Both the position numbers and the translations under genes were made by a program. A stretch of DNA of 41,335 bases from the NCBI RefSeq assembly GCF_003860135.1, contig NZ_RQYN01000028.1:1-41335 (forward strand), written 5' to 3'. The stretch comes from Tannerella forsythia. Its GTDB lineage: Bacteria; Bacteroidota; Bacteroidia; Bacteroidales; Tannerellaceae. Positions 16,067-24,010 of the stretch are shown here, one piece after another; the stretch's first letter is position 1, and each line of letters starts with the position of its first letter. The notes below the pieces were generated by a model. That model worked only from the letters and a program-made list of their open reading frames with translations, did no database searches and had not been told where the DNA came from.

Positions 16067-18631
16067 ATGAAACTAAGGAGCCTTTTATGTACCTTTTTGT
16101 TATGCTTGTTTTTGGGGGCAGGAAAAGGGTTTGCGCAATATACGATCCATGTAGAAGGATATATCAAAGATTCGTTAACTCATGAAGCTATGCCTGCCGT
16201 ATCGGTAATGCTGAAAGGAACGACGATCGGCACGGTAACGGACAACAGAGGCCATTTTTCCTTACAGGCTACCTCTCCCGGGAATGTATTGCATGTTTCG
16301 TTTCTGGGCTATGAGGAGATTGAACTCCCGCTGAAAACAAGTGCTAAAAATAATGTGACGATCTGGTTGAAGCCTACATCTTACGAACTGTCCGATATTG
16401 TCGTTAAACCCGGGAAAGAGAAATATTCCAGAAAAAAGAATCCGGCGGTAGAACTTGTTGAGAAGGTGATCGATCGGCGCACAAGCAATGATCCTCGCCA
16501 ACATGATTACTATCATTATAGTACGTATGATCAGAAGATATTGGCCAAAAATGACTTTAACGAAGAGGAGGCACGTAAGAAAAAACTCTACAAACAGATC
16601 GATTTTATTTTCAACTATATCGATACATCTCGGGTATCGGGTAAACCGATTCTACCGCTTTACAACGAAGAATTGATCGAGAAAGTATATTATCGGAAGT
16701 CACCGACTGCGGAACGTAAAGTCGTACAGGGAGTGAAACGCGCCGGATTGATCGAGATCTTTTCGGAAGACGGGGTCAAACAGTTTATTGAAGAGGTCTT
16801 TCGCGAAGTGGATATTTTTCAGGATAATATTCCGTTGTTTTTGAATCGCTTCGTCAGTCCGCTCGCTTCATTTGGGCCACTTTACTATAAGTATTACTTG
16901 TCTGATACGGTGTTGATTGAGGGTGATCCGTGTGTTGATCTGGCGTTCGTGCCGTTCAATTCGGAATCGTTTGGTTTTACCGGACACCTTTATATATCGC
17001 TCGATTCGACTTATTTTGTGAAACGGGTGAAGTTGAATGTGCCGCGGCACATTAACCTGAATTTTGTGGATTTTATGCGGATCGAACAAGATTTTATGCG
17101 CACGGACGACGGCACACGGCTGATGACGAAAAACGATATGACCGTCGAATTTAAACTGAGCGCTAAAAGTAAAGGCACTTATGCCCGCCGCATTTGTCTT
17201 TATCGTGATCATTCGTTCGAACCTCCCGAAGATATGACCGTCTTTCGGGAGAATAATCCCGTGATGGAGACGGAAGATGCTCGGAAACGTTCGGACGAAT
17301 ATTGGCAGGGACATCGGGAGAACGAGAAAGAGATTACGCAGACCTCGGTCGAGAAGATGATGGCGCAACTGCGCGCCGTGCCTGCATTCTTCTGGACGGA
17401 GAAGGTTGTGGGTGCTCTGATTAACGGGTATGTGCAGCCTTGGGAAACGAACAGCCCGGTCGAATTTGGGCCGGTGAACACCTTTATCAGCGGGAATGCG
17501 CTCGAAGGCGCACGATACCGCTTCGGCGGAACGACTACGACGAATCTTAGCCGACGTTTCTTCGTGGATGGTTATCTGGCTTACGGTGCCGGCGACAAAA
17601 AGCTCAAAGGGGATTTGCTGCTCGAATATTCGTTTAATAACAAACAAAGTTTTCGCAAGGAATATCCGTTTCATTATCTGCGTGCCGAATATCGCTACGA
17701 TATCAATCAGATCGGTCAGCATTACCTCTATACGAATGCGGACAATGTGTTTATGATGCTTAAGCGACGCAAAAACAACCTGATCACCTATATGCAGAAG
17801 GCTGAGCTCAGCTATTATCATGAGCATTACAACGGACTGGGGTATGGCATTACGGCTCGTCACCTGACGGAATGGGCGTCACGTTATGTACCGTTCGCTC
17901 AAATCCGTTCTGACGGTGTCACGTCTTTTCCGGTCGATCATTATCGCTCGGCACAACTGGAGGTAAAGTTACGCTGGGCACCGAACGAGAAATTCTATCA
18001 GTCGCGTAATTATCGTTATCCCATTACGCTCGATGCACCCATTATCACGCTCAGTCATACTTTTGCCCGAAAAGGCATCCTGGGTACCGATCATCATTAT
18101 AACCGTACCGAGATCGGTGTTCGGAAACGCTTCTGGATGTCGCCGTTCGGATATGTAGATATTTACGGGCAAGCCGGCAAAGTGTGGGATAAAGTACCCT
18201 ATCCGTTGCTTATCATTCCAAACGCGAACTTATCGTACAGCATCGAGCCGGAGACATACGCTCTGATGGATCCGATGGAGTTTATCAACGACCGTTATGT
18301 GTCATGGGAAGTCACGTATTTTATGAACGGAGCTTTGCTGAACCGTCTGCCACTCATCAAACGTCTGCAACTGCGTGAGGTTTTTGCTTTTCGCGGATGG
18401 TATGGTGATCTGAGCGACAAGAATAATCCATGGGAACCGGGTAATGAAGGGCTTTATGTCTTTCCGGAAAACAGTTACTTGATGGAGAATCGTCCTTATA
18501 TGGAAATCAGTTGCGGGCTTGACAATATTTTCAAGCTTATCCGGCTCGATTATGTCTGGCGACTTTCTTATCGGAATCATCCGCATACGCCCAACAGTGG
18601 ACTAAGGATGAAGATGCAATTTTCTTTTTGA
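16067..18631 (+). CDS. DUF5686 outer-membrane protein with carboxypeptidase-like regulatory domain
   Basis: A signal peptide (TFLLCLFLGAGKGFAQ) is followed by a CarboxypepD_reg-like domain (about residues 28-110), with VEGYIKDSLTHEAMPAVSV and VSFLGYEEIELPL. A very long DUF5686 region then fills the rest. The C-terminal half is rich in alternating aromatic strands and ends in MKMQFSF, a typical outer-membrane barrel end with a terminal phenylalanine. At 854 residues it has the usual length for this Bacteroidetes family, whose function is unknown. The plug-like N-terminal domain suggests a TonB-linked or transport-related surface role, but no SusC/D partner is adjacent. Confidence 0.88.
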   Translation: MKLRSLLCTFLLCLFLGAGKGFAQYTIHVEGYIKDSLTHEAMPAVSVMLKGTTIGTVTDNRGHFSLQATSPGNVLHVSFLGYEEIELPLKTSAKNNVTIWLKPTSYELSDIVVKPGKEKYSRKKNPAVELVEKVIDRRTSNDPRQHDYYHYSTYDQKILAKNDFNEEEARKKKLYKQIDFIFNYIDTSRVSGKPILPLYNEELIEKVYYRKSPTAERKVVQGVKRAGLIEIFSEDGVKQFIEEVFREVDIFQDNIPLFLNRFVSPLASFGPLYYKYYLSDTVLIEGDPCVDLAFVPFNSESFGFTGHLYISLDSTYFVKRVKLNVPRHINLNFVDFMRIEQDFMRTDDGTRLMTKNDMTVEFKLSAKSKGTYARRICLYRDHSFEPPEDMTVFRENNPVMETEDARKRSDEYWQGHRENEKEITQTSVEKMMAQLRAVPAFFWTEKVVGALINGYVQPWETNSPVEFGPVNTFISGNALEGARYRFGGTTTTNLSRRFFVDGYLAYGAGDKKLKGDLLLEYSFNNKQSFRKEYPFHYLRAEYRYDINQIGQHYLYTNADNVFMMLKRRKNNLITYMQKAELSYYHEHYNGLGYGITARHLTEWASRYVPFAQIRSDGVTSFPVDHYRSAQLEVKLRWAPNEKFYQSRNYRYPITLDAPIITLSHTFARKGILGTDHHYNRTEIGVRKRFWMSPFGYVDIYGQAGKVWDKVPYPLLIIPNANLSYSIEPETYALMDPMEFINDRYVSWEVTYFMNGALLNRLPLIKRLQLREVFAFRGWYGDLSDKNNPWEPGNEGLYVFPENSYLMENRPYMEISCGLDNIFKLIRLDYVWRLSYRNHPHTPNSGLRMKMQFSF

Positions 18632-18672
18632 ATGTTTTTATTGAATTGCTTGGCGATTTTAAGATTTGTATT

Positions 18673-18680
18673 TACATTTG
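18673..18680 (+). promoter_or_regulatory. -7 box TACATTTG of the NfeD-like/flotillin operon
   Basis: TACATTTG matches TAnnTTTG and lies 42 bases before ATG 18723. It lies downstream of the in-frame ATG at 18666, which rules that earlier start out. Confidence 0.55.
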
Positions 18681-18722
18681 TCAGGAAAAAAGTACAAACA
18701 ACCTAAAGAACACAACAGAATT

Positions 18723-19304
18723 ATGGAAACATGGTGGGGATCGCTCGATCCATTTATGCAAACACTTTGGGGCATCGCAATTTTTGCCTCATTGGTCTTT
18801 ATTATTCAAAGTGTCATGACGTTCGTCGGCATGGACTCGAATACCGATTTCGATGCTAGTTTCGAGGGCGATATGTCTGTCGATGGCGGAGGGGAATCAA
18901 CCCCGTTTCAGCTTTTTACGTTTCGTAACTTGATTAACTTTCTGTTGGGATTCAGCTGGACGGCCATTGCCGTGCGTGCCTCTACGGAAAGTACGGCGAC
19001 GATTCTGATCGCTTCGGTGATTGTCGGGGTGTTGCTTGTAGCTGCCGTTATGTTCCTGTTCAAATGGATGAGCGGCATGCAGCAATCAGGCACGATCGAC
19101 ATGAACGAAGCCGTGGGATCGAAAGGTTCCGTTTATCTGACGGTTCCGGCACACCGGAGCGGTGAGGGAAAAGTACAAATAACCGTTCGAGGAGCCATCC
19201 GCGAATACGATGCACTGACCGACGGCGAGCGGCTGATGAACGAAACGCCGATTCGGGTCGTACAGGTATTGAACGGCCATACGGTTTTAGTCGAAAGACT
19301 TTGA
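18723..19304 (+). CDS. NfeD-like membrane protein with OB-fold C-terminus
   Basis: The 193-residue protein has three hydrophobic segments (LWGIAIFASLVFIIQ, FLLGFSWTAIAV, ILIASVIVGVLLVAAVMFLF). A soluble tail follows from about residue 115, with GSKGSVYLTVPAHRSGEGKV and a final VVQVLNGHTVLVERL, which fits an OB-fold of the NfeD/YuaF type. NfeD-like proteins are partners of flotillins in membrane microdomains, and the flotillin gene begins 33 bases later. The start METWWGS is chosen because the promoter box lies between it and the only earlier ATG. The exact role of the pair in Bacteroidetes is not known. Confidence 0.82.
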   Translation: METWWGSLDPFMQTLWGIAIFASLVFIIQSVMTFVGMDSNTDFDASFEGDMSVDGGGESTPFQLFTFRNLINFLLGFSWTAIAVRASTESTATILIASVIVGVLLVAAVMFLFKWMSGMQQSGTIDMNEAVGSKGSVYLTVPAHRSGEGKVQITVRGAIREYDALTDGERLMNETPIRVVQVLNGHTVLVERL

Positions 19305-19337
19305 AATAGCTAAGTTATTACTCTAATCTTTATAATT

Positions 19338-20801
19338 ATGTCAAGCTTATATTTAATTGTAGCCATCGTAGCCGTCTTGTTTGTGACGTTTGCTTCGATT
19401 CTTTCGCGTTATAAACGCTGTCCTTCGGACAAAATCTTAGTAGTGTATGGGAAGACCGGAAAGAATAAGGAAGGGGGAGTCAGCTCCGCTCGGTGTATTC
19501 ACGGAGGAGCAGCCTTTATATGGCCTGTTTTTCAGAATTATGCATTCCTCGACCTGACTCCGATTTCCATCGAATGTAACCTGACCAACGCACTGAGTAA
19601 GCAAAACATCCGTGTAGACGTTCCTTGCCGTTTTACCGTCGGTATTTCGACCGAGCCGGAAAGTATGACGAACGCAGCCGAACGTTTGTTGGGACAAAAT
19701 ACGCACAATATCCAGAATATTGCGACCGATATTCTCTTCGGACAGCTTCGTCTGGTTATCGCCACGATGGATATCGAAGAGATCAATGCGGACCGTGACA
19801 AATTCCTGGCCAACGTCAGCGCCAATGTTGAGGCCGAACTTCGCAAGATCGGTCTGAAATTGATCAACGTGAACGTGACTGATATCCGTGACGAATCGGG
19901 CTATATCGAAGCGCTCGGAAAAGAGGCCGCTGCCAAGGCGATCAACGAAGCCAAGAAAAGCGTGGCCGAGCAGAATCGTTTCGGAGAAATCGGTAAAGCT
20001 GAAGCCGATCGTGACAAAGACATTCGGATTGCAGAGACCCTCCGTGATACGCGTATCCGTACGTCCGAGGCTAATGCGCTGGCTGTCGAAGGAGAGAATA
20101 ACGCGAAGATTGCCATTGCGAACTCCGATGCTACGCGTCGCGAGAAAGAAGCCGAAGCGGCACGCCGCGCCGTAGCAGCCGAAAAGGTGCAGACTGCAAA
20201 AGCGTTGCAGGAAGCTTATCAGTCGGAACGCGAAGCCGAGTTGACGCGTGCCGAACGTGAAAAGGCTACGCAGACGGCAAACGTGGTTGTTCCGGCAGAG
20301 ATCGAGAAGGAAAAGGCGATTATCGATGCCGAAGCCGAGGCCGAGAAGCTGCGTCGCAAAGCACGAGGTGAGGCCGATGCTATCTTTGCGAAGATGGATG
20401 CCGAAGCGCGTGGTATCTACGAGGTACTCACGAAGCAGGCCGAAGGATACGATCGTCTTGTCCGTGCTGCGGGAAGCGATCCCGATAAGGCGGTGCTGAT
20501 GTTGATCACCGACAAATTGCCGGAGCTTGTCAAAACGCAAGTGGAAGCCGTCAAGAATATCAAGATCGACAAGATTACCGTTTGGGATGGCAACAATGCA
20601 GACGGCAAAGGAATGACCTCGACCGCCAACTTTATTTCCGGGCTGATGAAATCCGTTCCCCCGCTGAACGATCTGTTTAACATGGCCGGAATGAATCTTC
20701 CGTCGTATCTCAAAGGACAGGATGACAAGACGACGATTCCGCTGAAGCCTGTGGAATCCGAGCCTGCTCCCGAAAGAAAAGAACCGCCTACGAAAAGGTA
20801 A
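19338..20801 (+). CDS. Flotillin family protein
   Basis: An N-terminal membrane segment (YLIVAIVAVLFVTFASIL) leads to a PHB/SPFH domain (about residues 30-190) with IRVDVPCRFTVGISTEP and a segment ending NVNVTDIRDESGYIEALG. A long Ala/Glu-rich coiled coil (about 200-350) with repeated EAE and EAAR runs follows, then a C-terminal region with GSDPDKAVLMLITDKLPELV. Its 487 residues are normal for FloT/YuaG-like proteins. Flotillins assemble into oligomers that organise membrane microdomains. The NfeD-like partner is encoded just upstream in the same transcript, which ends at a hairpin at 20827-20865. Confidence 0.92.
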   Translation: MSSLYLIVAIVAVLFVTFASILSRYKRCPSDKILVVYGKTGKNKEGGVSSARCIHGGAAFIWPVFQNYAFLDLTPISIECNLTNALSKQNIRVDVPCRFTVGISTEPESMTNAAERLLGQNTHNIQNIATDILFGQLRLVIATMDIEEINADRDKFLANVSANVEAELRKIGLKLINVNVTDIRDESGYIEALGKEAAAKAINEAKKSVAEQNRFGEIGKAEADRDKDIRIAETLRDTRIRTSEANALAVEGENNAKIAIANSDATRREKEAEAARRAVAAEKVQTAKALQEAYQSEREAELTRAEREKATQTANVVVPAEIEKEKAIIDAEAEAEKLRRKARGEADAIFAKMDAEARGIYEVLTKQAEGYDRLVRAAGSDPDKAVLMLITDKLPELVKTQVEAVKNIKIDKITVWDGNNADGKGMTSTANFISGLMKSVPPLNDLFNMAGMNLPSYLKGQDDKTTIPLKPVESEPAPERKEPPTKR

Positions 20802-20826
20802 AGTGTGAGAAGAAAAAGTCTTTTAT

Positions 20827-20865
20827 CCCCCCGAATGTTGTTTGTAGCGTTCGGAGGGGTTTTTA
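20827..20865 (+). terminator. Terminator after the flotillin gene
   Basis: CCCCCCGAA (20827-20835) pairs with TTCGGAGGGG (20850-20859) with one mismatch and is followed by a run of T. Confidence 0.75.
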
Positions 20866-20960
20866 TATTTATGAGAACAAAAGACAAGGCGCACGGCCGT
20901 TAAACGCAGGTTTATGGTAAAACTTTTGTGGGTCTGCGTGGAAATTGAGAAATTATCATG

Positions 20961-20968
20961 TACATTTG
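20961..20968 (+). promoter_or_regulatory. -7 box TACATTTG of ilvE
   Basis: TACATTTG matches the Bacteroidetes -7 consensus, 37 bases before ATG 21006. Confidence 0.55.
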
Positions 20969-21005
20969 CATTTTAATTTTTATGTAAATTTTAAACTCTA
21001 ACAAA

Positions 21006-22025
21006 ATGGAAAATATCAATTGGTCGGAAATTCCGTTCGGATACATGAAGACGGATTATAACGTAAGATGCTGCTATCGCGATGGCAAATGGGGCGAGAT
21101 TGAAATTTCTTCGTCCGAAATGGTTAATATTCACATGGCGGCTACGTGTCTGCACTATGGTCAGGAAGCATTTGAAGGACTGAAGGCTTTCCGTGGCAAA
21201 GACGGTAAAATTCGTGTGTTTCGGATGGATGAGAACGCTAAGCGGCTCCAATCGTCGAGTCGTGCTATCTTGATGCCGGAATTGCCAGTCGAGAAATTTG
21301 AAGAAGCTGTACGCAAGGTTGTACTGCTGAACCAACGTTTCATTCCTCCCTACGAAAGCGGCTCGTCGCTCTATCTTCGTCCGCTGCTGATCGGAACCGG
21401 TGCACAGGTGGGTGTTAAACCGGCTGTCGAGTATTTGTTCCTTATCTTTGTTACTCCCGTAGGTCCATATTTTAAGAATGGTTTCCAACCGTCGAAAGTC
21501 TGCATTATGCGCGGGTACGATCGTGCGGCGCCTCATGGTACGGGAATGGTGAAAGTCGGAGGAAATTACGCAGCCAGCCTTCTAGCCGGCGAAAAGGCAC
21601 GACAAGGCGGCTATGCGGCCGTACTTTATCTTGATCCGAAAGAGAAAAAATACATTGACGAATGCGGCCCGGCCAACTTTTTCGGCATACGCGGCAATAC
21701 GTATATCACACCGGCATCCGAATCTATCCTTCCCTCGATTACGAACAAGAGCCTGATGCAGCTTGCCGAGCAAATGGGCATGACGGTAGAGCGTCGTCCG
21801 GTGCCTTTTGAAGAAATCGCGACATTCGACGAAGCGGCCGAATGCGGAACGGCAGCCGTTATCGCTCCGATTTCTCAGATCGACGACTTGGATGAGAACA
21901 AGCAGTACGTTATTGCGAAAGATGGAAAAGTAGGCCCTGTTTGTACCCGTTTGTATCATAAATTGCGTGCCATTCAGTACGGTGACGAACCGGACGAATA
22001 CGGCTGGGTGAAGGTGATCGAATAA
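21006..22025 (+). CDS. ilvE: Branched-chain amino acid aminotransferase
   Basis: This class IV PLP aminotransferase makes valine, leucine and isoleucine from their 2-oxo acids with glutamate. The PLP lysine is in GTGMVKVGGNYAASLLAGE (K183), and the cofactor-site segment DECGPANFFGIRGNTYITP is clear. HYGQEAFEGLKAFRG near residue 60 is a further family signature. At 339 residues it is of the group II, eukaryote-like length common in Bacteroidetes. It is a single gene with its own promoter. None of the other branched-chain biosynthesis genes is in the window. Confidence 0.95.
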   Translation: MENINWSEIPFGYMKTDYNVRCCYRDGKWGEIEISSSEMVNIHMAATCLHYGQEAFEGLKAFRGKDGKIRVFRMDENAKRLQSSSRAILMPELPVEKFEEAVRKVVLLNQRFIPPYESGSSLYLRPLLIGTGAQVGVKPAVEYLFLIFVTPVGPYFKNGFQPSKVCIMRGYDRAAPHGTGMVKVGGNYAASLLAGEKARQGGYAAVLYLDPKEKKYIDECGPANFFGIRGNTYITPASESILPSITNKSLMQLAEQMGMTVERRPVPFEEIATFDEAAECGTAAVIAPISQIDDLDENKQYVIAKDGKVGPVCTRLYHKLRAIQYGDEPDEYGWVKVIE

Positions 22026-22058
22026 AAAAAGTAAAAAAAATAACAGAAACGTGCAACA

Positions 22059-22089
22059 TTTGGCTCCTGTTTTGCGTCATCTATATATA
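22059..22089 (+). promoter_or_regulatory. Possible promoter of the small lipoprotein gene
   Basis: TTTG (22059-22062) and TATATATA (22082-22089) are spaced 19 bases apart. The spacing fits a Bacteroidetes promoter, but the -7 box is a poor match. Confidence 0.3.
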
Positions 22090-22115
22090 GAATGACTAAA
22101 AAAAAACGGAGTAAA

Positions 22116-22619
22116 ATGAAAATGAAGAGAATGTTTCTGTATATAGGGGTATTGGCAACCATGCTTTGGGCATGGGGATGTAATGAAGAAGACATGCAAA
22201 GTACGGTTGCCGGTACCTCTTTGAAAATCTATAATATCTACAATTCGGGTTGTTTATCGAATATCAGATCGGAAGAAGCGTCGTCCGCTTCTTCCGGCTT
22301 GTATGAAACGCTTCGTCTGAAAGCCGTTGAGGACGGTCGTTTGCAGATAGCTCACGATAGTGTGATTTATAATTGTGCGGCAAAAATGGAGATTCGGGTC
22401 AGTCAAAAGGGAGATCAGCTGTGGGTGAAGGAAAAAGACGTTTCGAAAAATAGCGTGCGATGTCTCTGCCCGTACAATCTGAAATATGAAATACCGTTGA
22501 GACACGGAACCTATACGATACGAATCAATGATGGTGTCGCTTATACATTTACTCACCATGCAGCTACCGATACGATCATCTTTTTGGGTCCTTCCCTGAA
22601 GAATGATGTATCTTTTTGA
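22116..22619 (+). CDS. Small lipoprotein of unknown function
   Basis: ATG 22116 is preferred over 22092 because CGGAG (22107-22111) sits just before it. The product (about 167 residues) has a lipoprotein signal with lipobox WAWGC. The mature part contains several cysteines (NSGCLSN, YNCAAK, RCLCPYNL) and ends in a strand-rich segment TYTIRINDGVAYTFTH. It resembles the many small cell-surface lipoproteins of Bacteroidales with an immunoglobulin-like strand pattern. I do not recognise a family. It lies between ilvE and an AAA ATPase gene with its own hairpin after it, so it is probably a one-gene unit. Confidence 0.65.
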   Translation: MKMKRMFLYIGVLATMLWAWGCNEEDMQSTVAGTSLKIYNIYNSGCLSNIRSEEASSASSGLYETLRLKAVEDGRLQIAHDSVIYNCAAKMEIRVSQKGDQLWVKEKDVSKNSVRCLCPYNLKYEIPLRHGTYTIRINDGVAYTFTHHAATDTIIFLGPSLKNDVSF

Positions 22620-22694
22620 TATATCGTTTAATGTGGCTGTAAGGAGCTCAGTCACTCTCTTGATCACACGATGTAATCTTCGACCTTTTACGAG

Positions 22695-22722
22695 AATTGC
22701 CAGAAGCAAATGGCAATTTTTG
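22695..22722 (+). terminator. Terminator after the small lipoprotein gene
   Basis: AATTGCCA (22695-22702) pairs exactly with TGGCAATT (22711-22718), loop 8, followed by T-rich sequence. Confidence 0.65.
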
Positions 22723-22764
22723 TAGTTTTTTGCCAACTCGAGATTACAATTTCAAATATCTTCG

Positions 22765-22772
22765 TATCTTTG
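22765..22772 (+). promoter_or_regulatory. -7 box TATCTTTG of the AAA ATPase gene
   Basis: TATCTTTG, 20 bases before ATG 22793. Confidence 0.6.
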
Positions 22773-22792
22773 CCTTCGATTTTTAACAAGGC

Positions 22793-23971
22793 ATGGAGGC
22801 TTTCTACCGAACACATCAATATCTATTGGCACATCTCGGCTCGACCGTTAGGCGTGGACTGATGGATGAAATCGACTGGAACCAACGGTTGATTGGCATC
22901 AAAGGCTCGCGTGGAGTAGGGAAAACAACGTTTCTCCTGCTGTATGCCAATGAGTTTTTTGGTCCCGACAATAAAGAATGCCTGTATATCAATCTGAATC
23001 ATTTCTTTTTTACGGATCGGACCTTGATCGACTTTGCCGGTGAGTTTCGTGCACAAGGAGGCAAAGTACTGCTTATCGATCAGGTGTTTAAATATCCTGA
23101 ATGGTCCCGTGAGTTGAGATATTGCTACGATCATTTCACCGATTTGCGGATTGTGTTTACCGGTTCGTCTGTCATGCGTCTTAAAGACGAGAATCCCGAT
23201 CTGGCCGGGAAAGTATCATCATATTACTTGCGAGGCTTCTCGTTTCGCGAATTTCTGAATTTGATGGCCGGTACCGACTTTCCGGCCTATTCGTTCGACG
23301 AGGTAATGAAAAATCATGTCGATATAGCCCGTGAGGTATGTGCATCGATAAAGCCTCGTGCTTACTTTCACGATTATCTCCATCACGGTTTCTATCCGTT
23401 CTTTCTCGAAAAGCGAAACTATTCGGAGAACTTACTTAAAACGATGAATATGACGCTTGAGGTCGACGTTTTATACATTAAACAGATCGAGCAGAGTTAC
23501 TTGACGAAGCTACGTAAATTGCTCTATTTGCTTTCGCTTCACATGCCTTGTACGCCGAACGTGAGCCAGTTAAGTAAGTTGATCGAGACATCGCGGGCAA
23601 CGGTGATGAACTATATTAAATATCTGCAAGATGCACGGATGATTAATCTGCTTTATGCACCGGGTGAGGAATATCCTAAAAAACCTGTGCGGGCCTATAT
23701 GTATAATCCCAATCTGATGTACGTGATGAATCAGCAGATACCCGATGAACCGGCAGTAAACGAAACATTCTTTTGTAATCAACTGATTAAAGATAACAAC
23801 ATAAGTGAGAGCAATCAAAACGCTCGTTTTTTAGTGAATGGGGATTGTCATTTCCAGATTGTTCCCGACACGAAAGGAAAATTCAATCCGGATATCTTCT
23901 ATGTGGTCGATAAAATGGAAATAGGAGGAGAAAACCTGATTCCTTTATGGCTGTTCGGATTTTTATATTGA
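22793..23971 (+). CDS. AAA_14-type ATP-binding protein with DQ Walker B
   Basis: The P-loop GSRGVGKTT (residues 38-46) and the following family segments (LLIDQVFKYPEWSREL, LRIVFTGSSVM, YYLRGFSFREFLNLM) identify an AAA_14-type ATPase, with a DUF4143-like C-terminal part. Within that part, LIETSRATVMNYIKYLQDA looks like a winged helix. In the common form of this family the Walker B motif is DE(V/I)xKYP; here the glutamate is Q97 (D96-Q97), which would be expected to slow ATP hydrolysis. The family is abundant in Bacteroidetes and the physiological role is unknown. The gene is complete at 392 residues and has its own promoter. It lies upstream of nifJ with a 39-base gap. Confidence 0.85.
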   Translation: MEAFYRTHQYLLAHLGSTVRRGLMDEIDWNQRLIGIKGSRGVGKTTFLLLYANEFFGPDNKECLYINLNHFFFTDRTLIDFAGEFRAQGGKVLLIDQVFKYPEWSRELRYCYDHFTDLRIVFTGSSVMRLKDENPDLAGKVSSYYLRGFSFREFLNLMAGTDFPAYSFDEVMKNHVDIAREVCASIKPRAYFHDYLHHGFYPFFLEKRNYSENLLKTMNMTLEVDVLYIKQIEQSYLTKLRKLLYLLSLHMPCTPNVSQLSKLIETSRATVMNYIKYLQDARMINLLYAPGEEYPKKPVRAYMYNPNLMYVMNQQIPDEPAVNETFFCNQLIKDNNISESNQNARFLVNGDCHFQIVPDTKGKFNPDIFYVVDKMEIGGENLIPLWLFGFLY

Positions 23972-24010
23972 GATAAATAAAATTTAGATGTATATTAATT
24001 TGAGAAATTT

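Noticed and set aside
19437-20540. Long open frame antisense to the flotillin gene (also long antisense frames within lon, dnaG and nifJ)
   Set aside because: These arise from codon bias in strongly coding regions. They have no recognisable domains and lie opposite well-identified genes.
24000-24010. Promoter directly before nifJ
   Set aside because: Only a poor match to the -7 consensus is present in the 39-base gap. Read-through from the ATPase promoter or an unrecognised promoter is equally possible.
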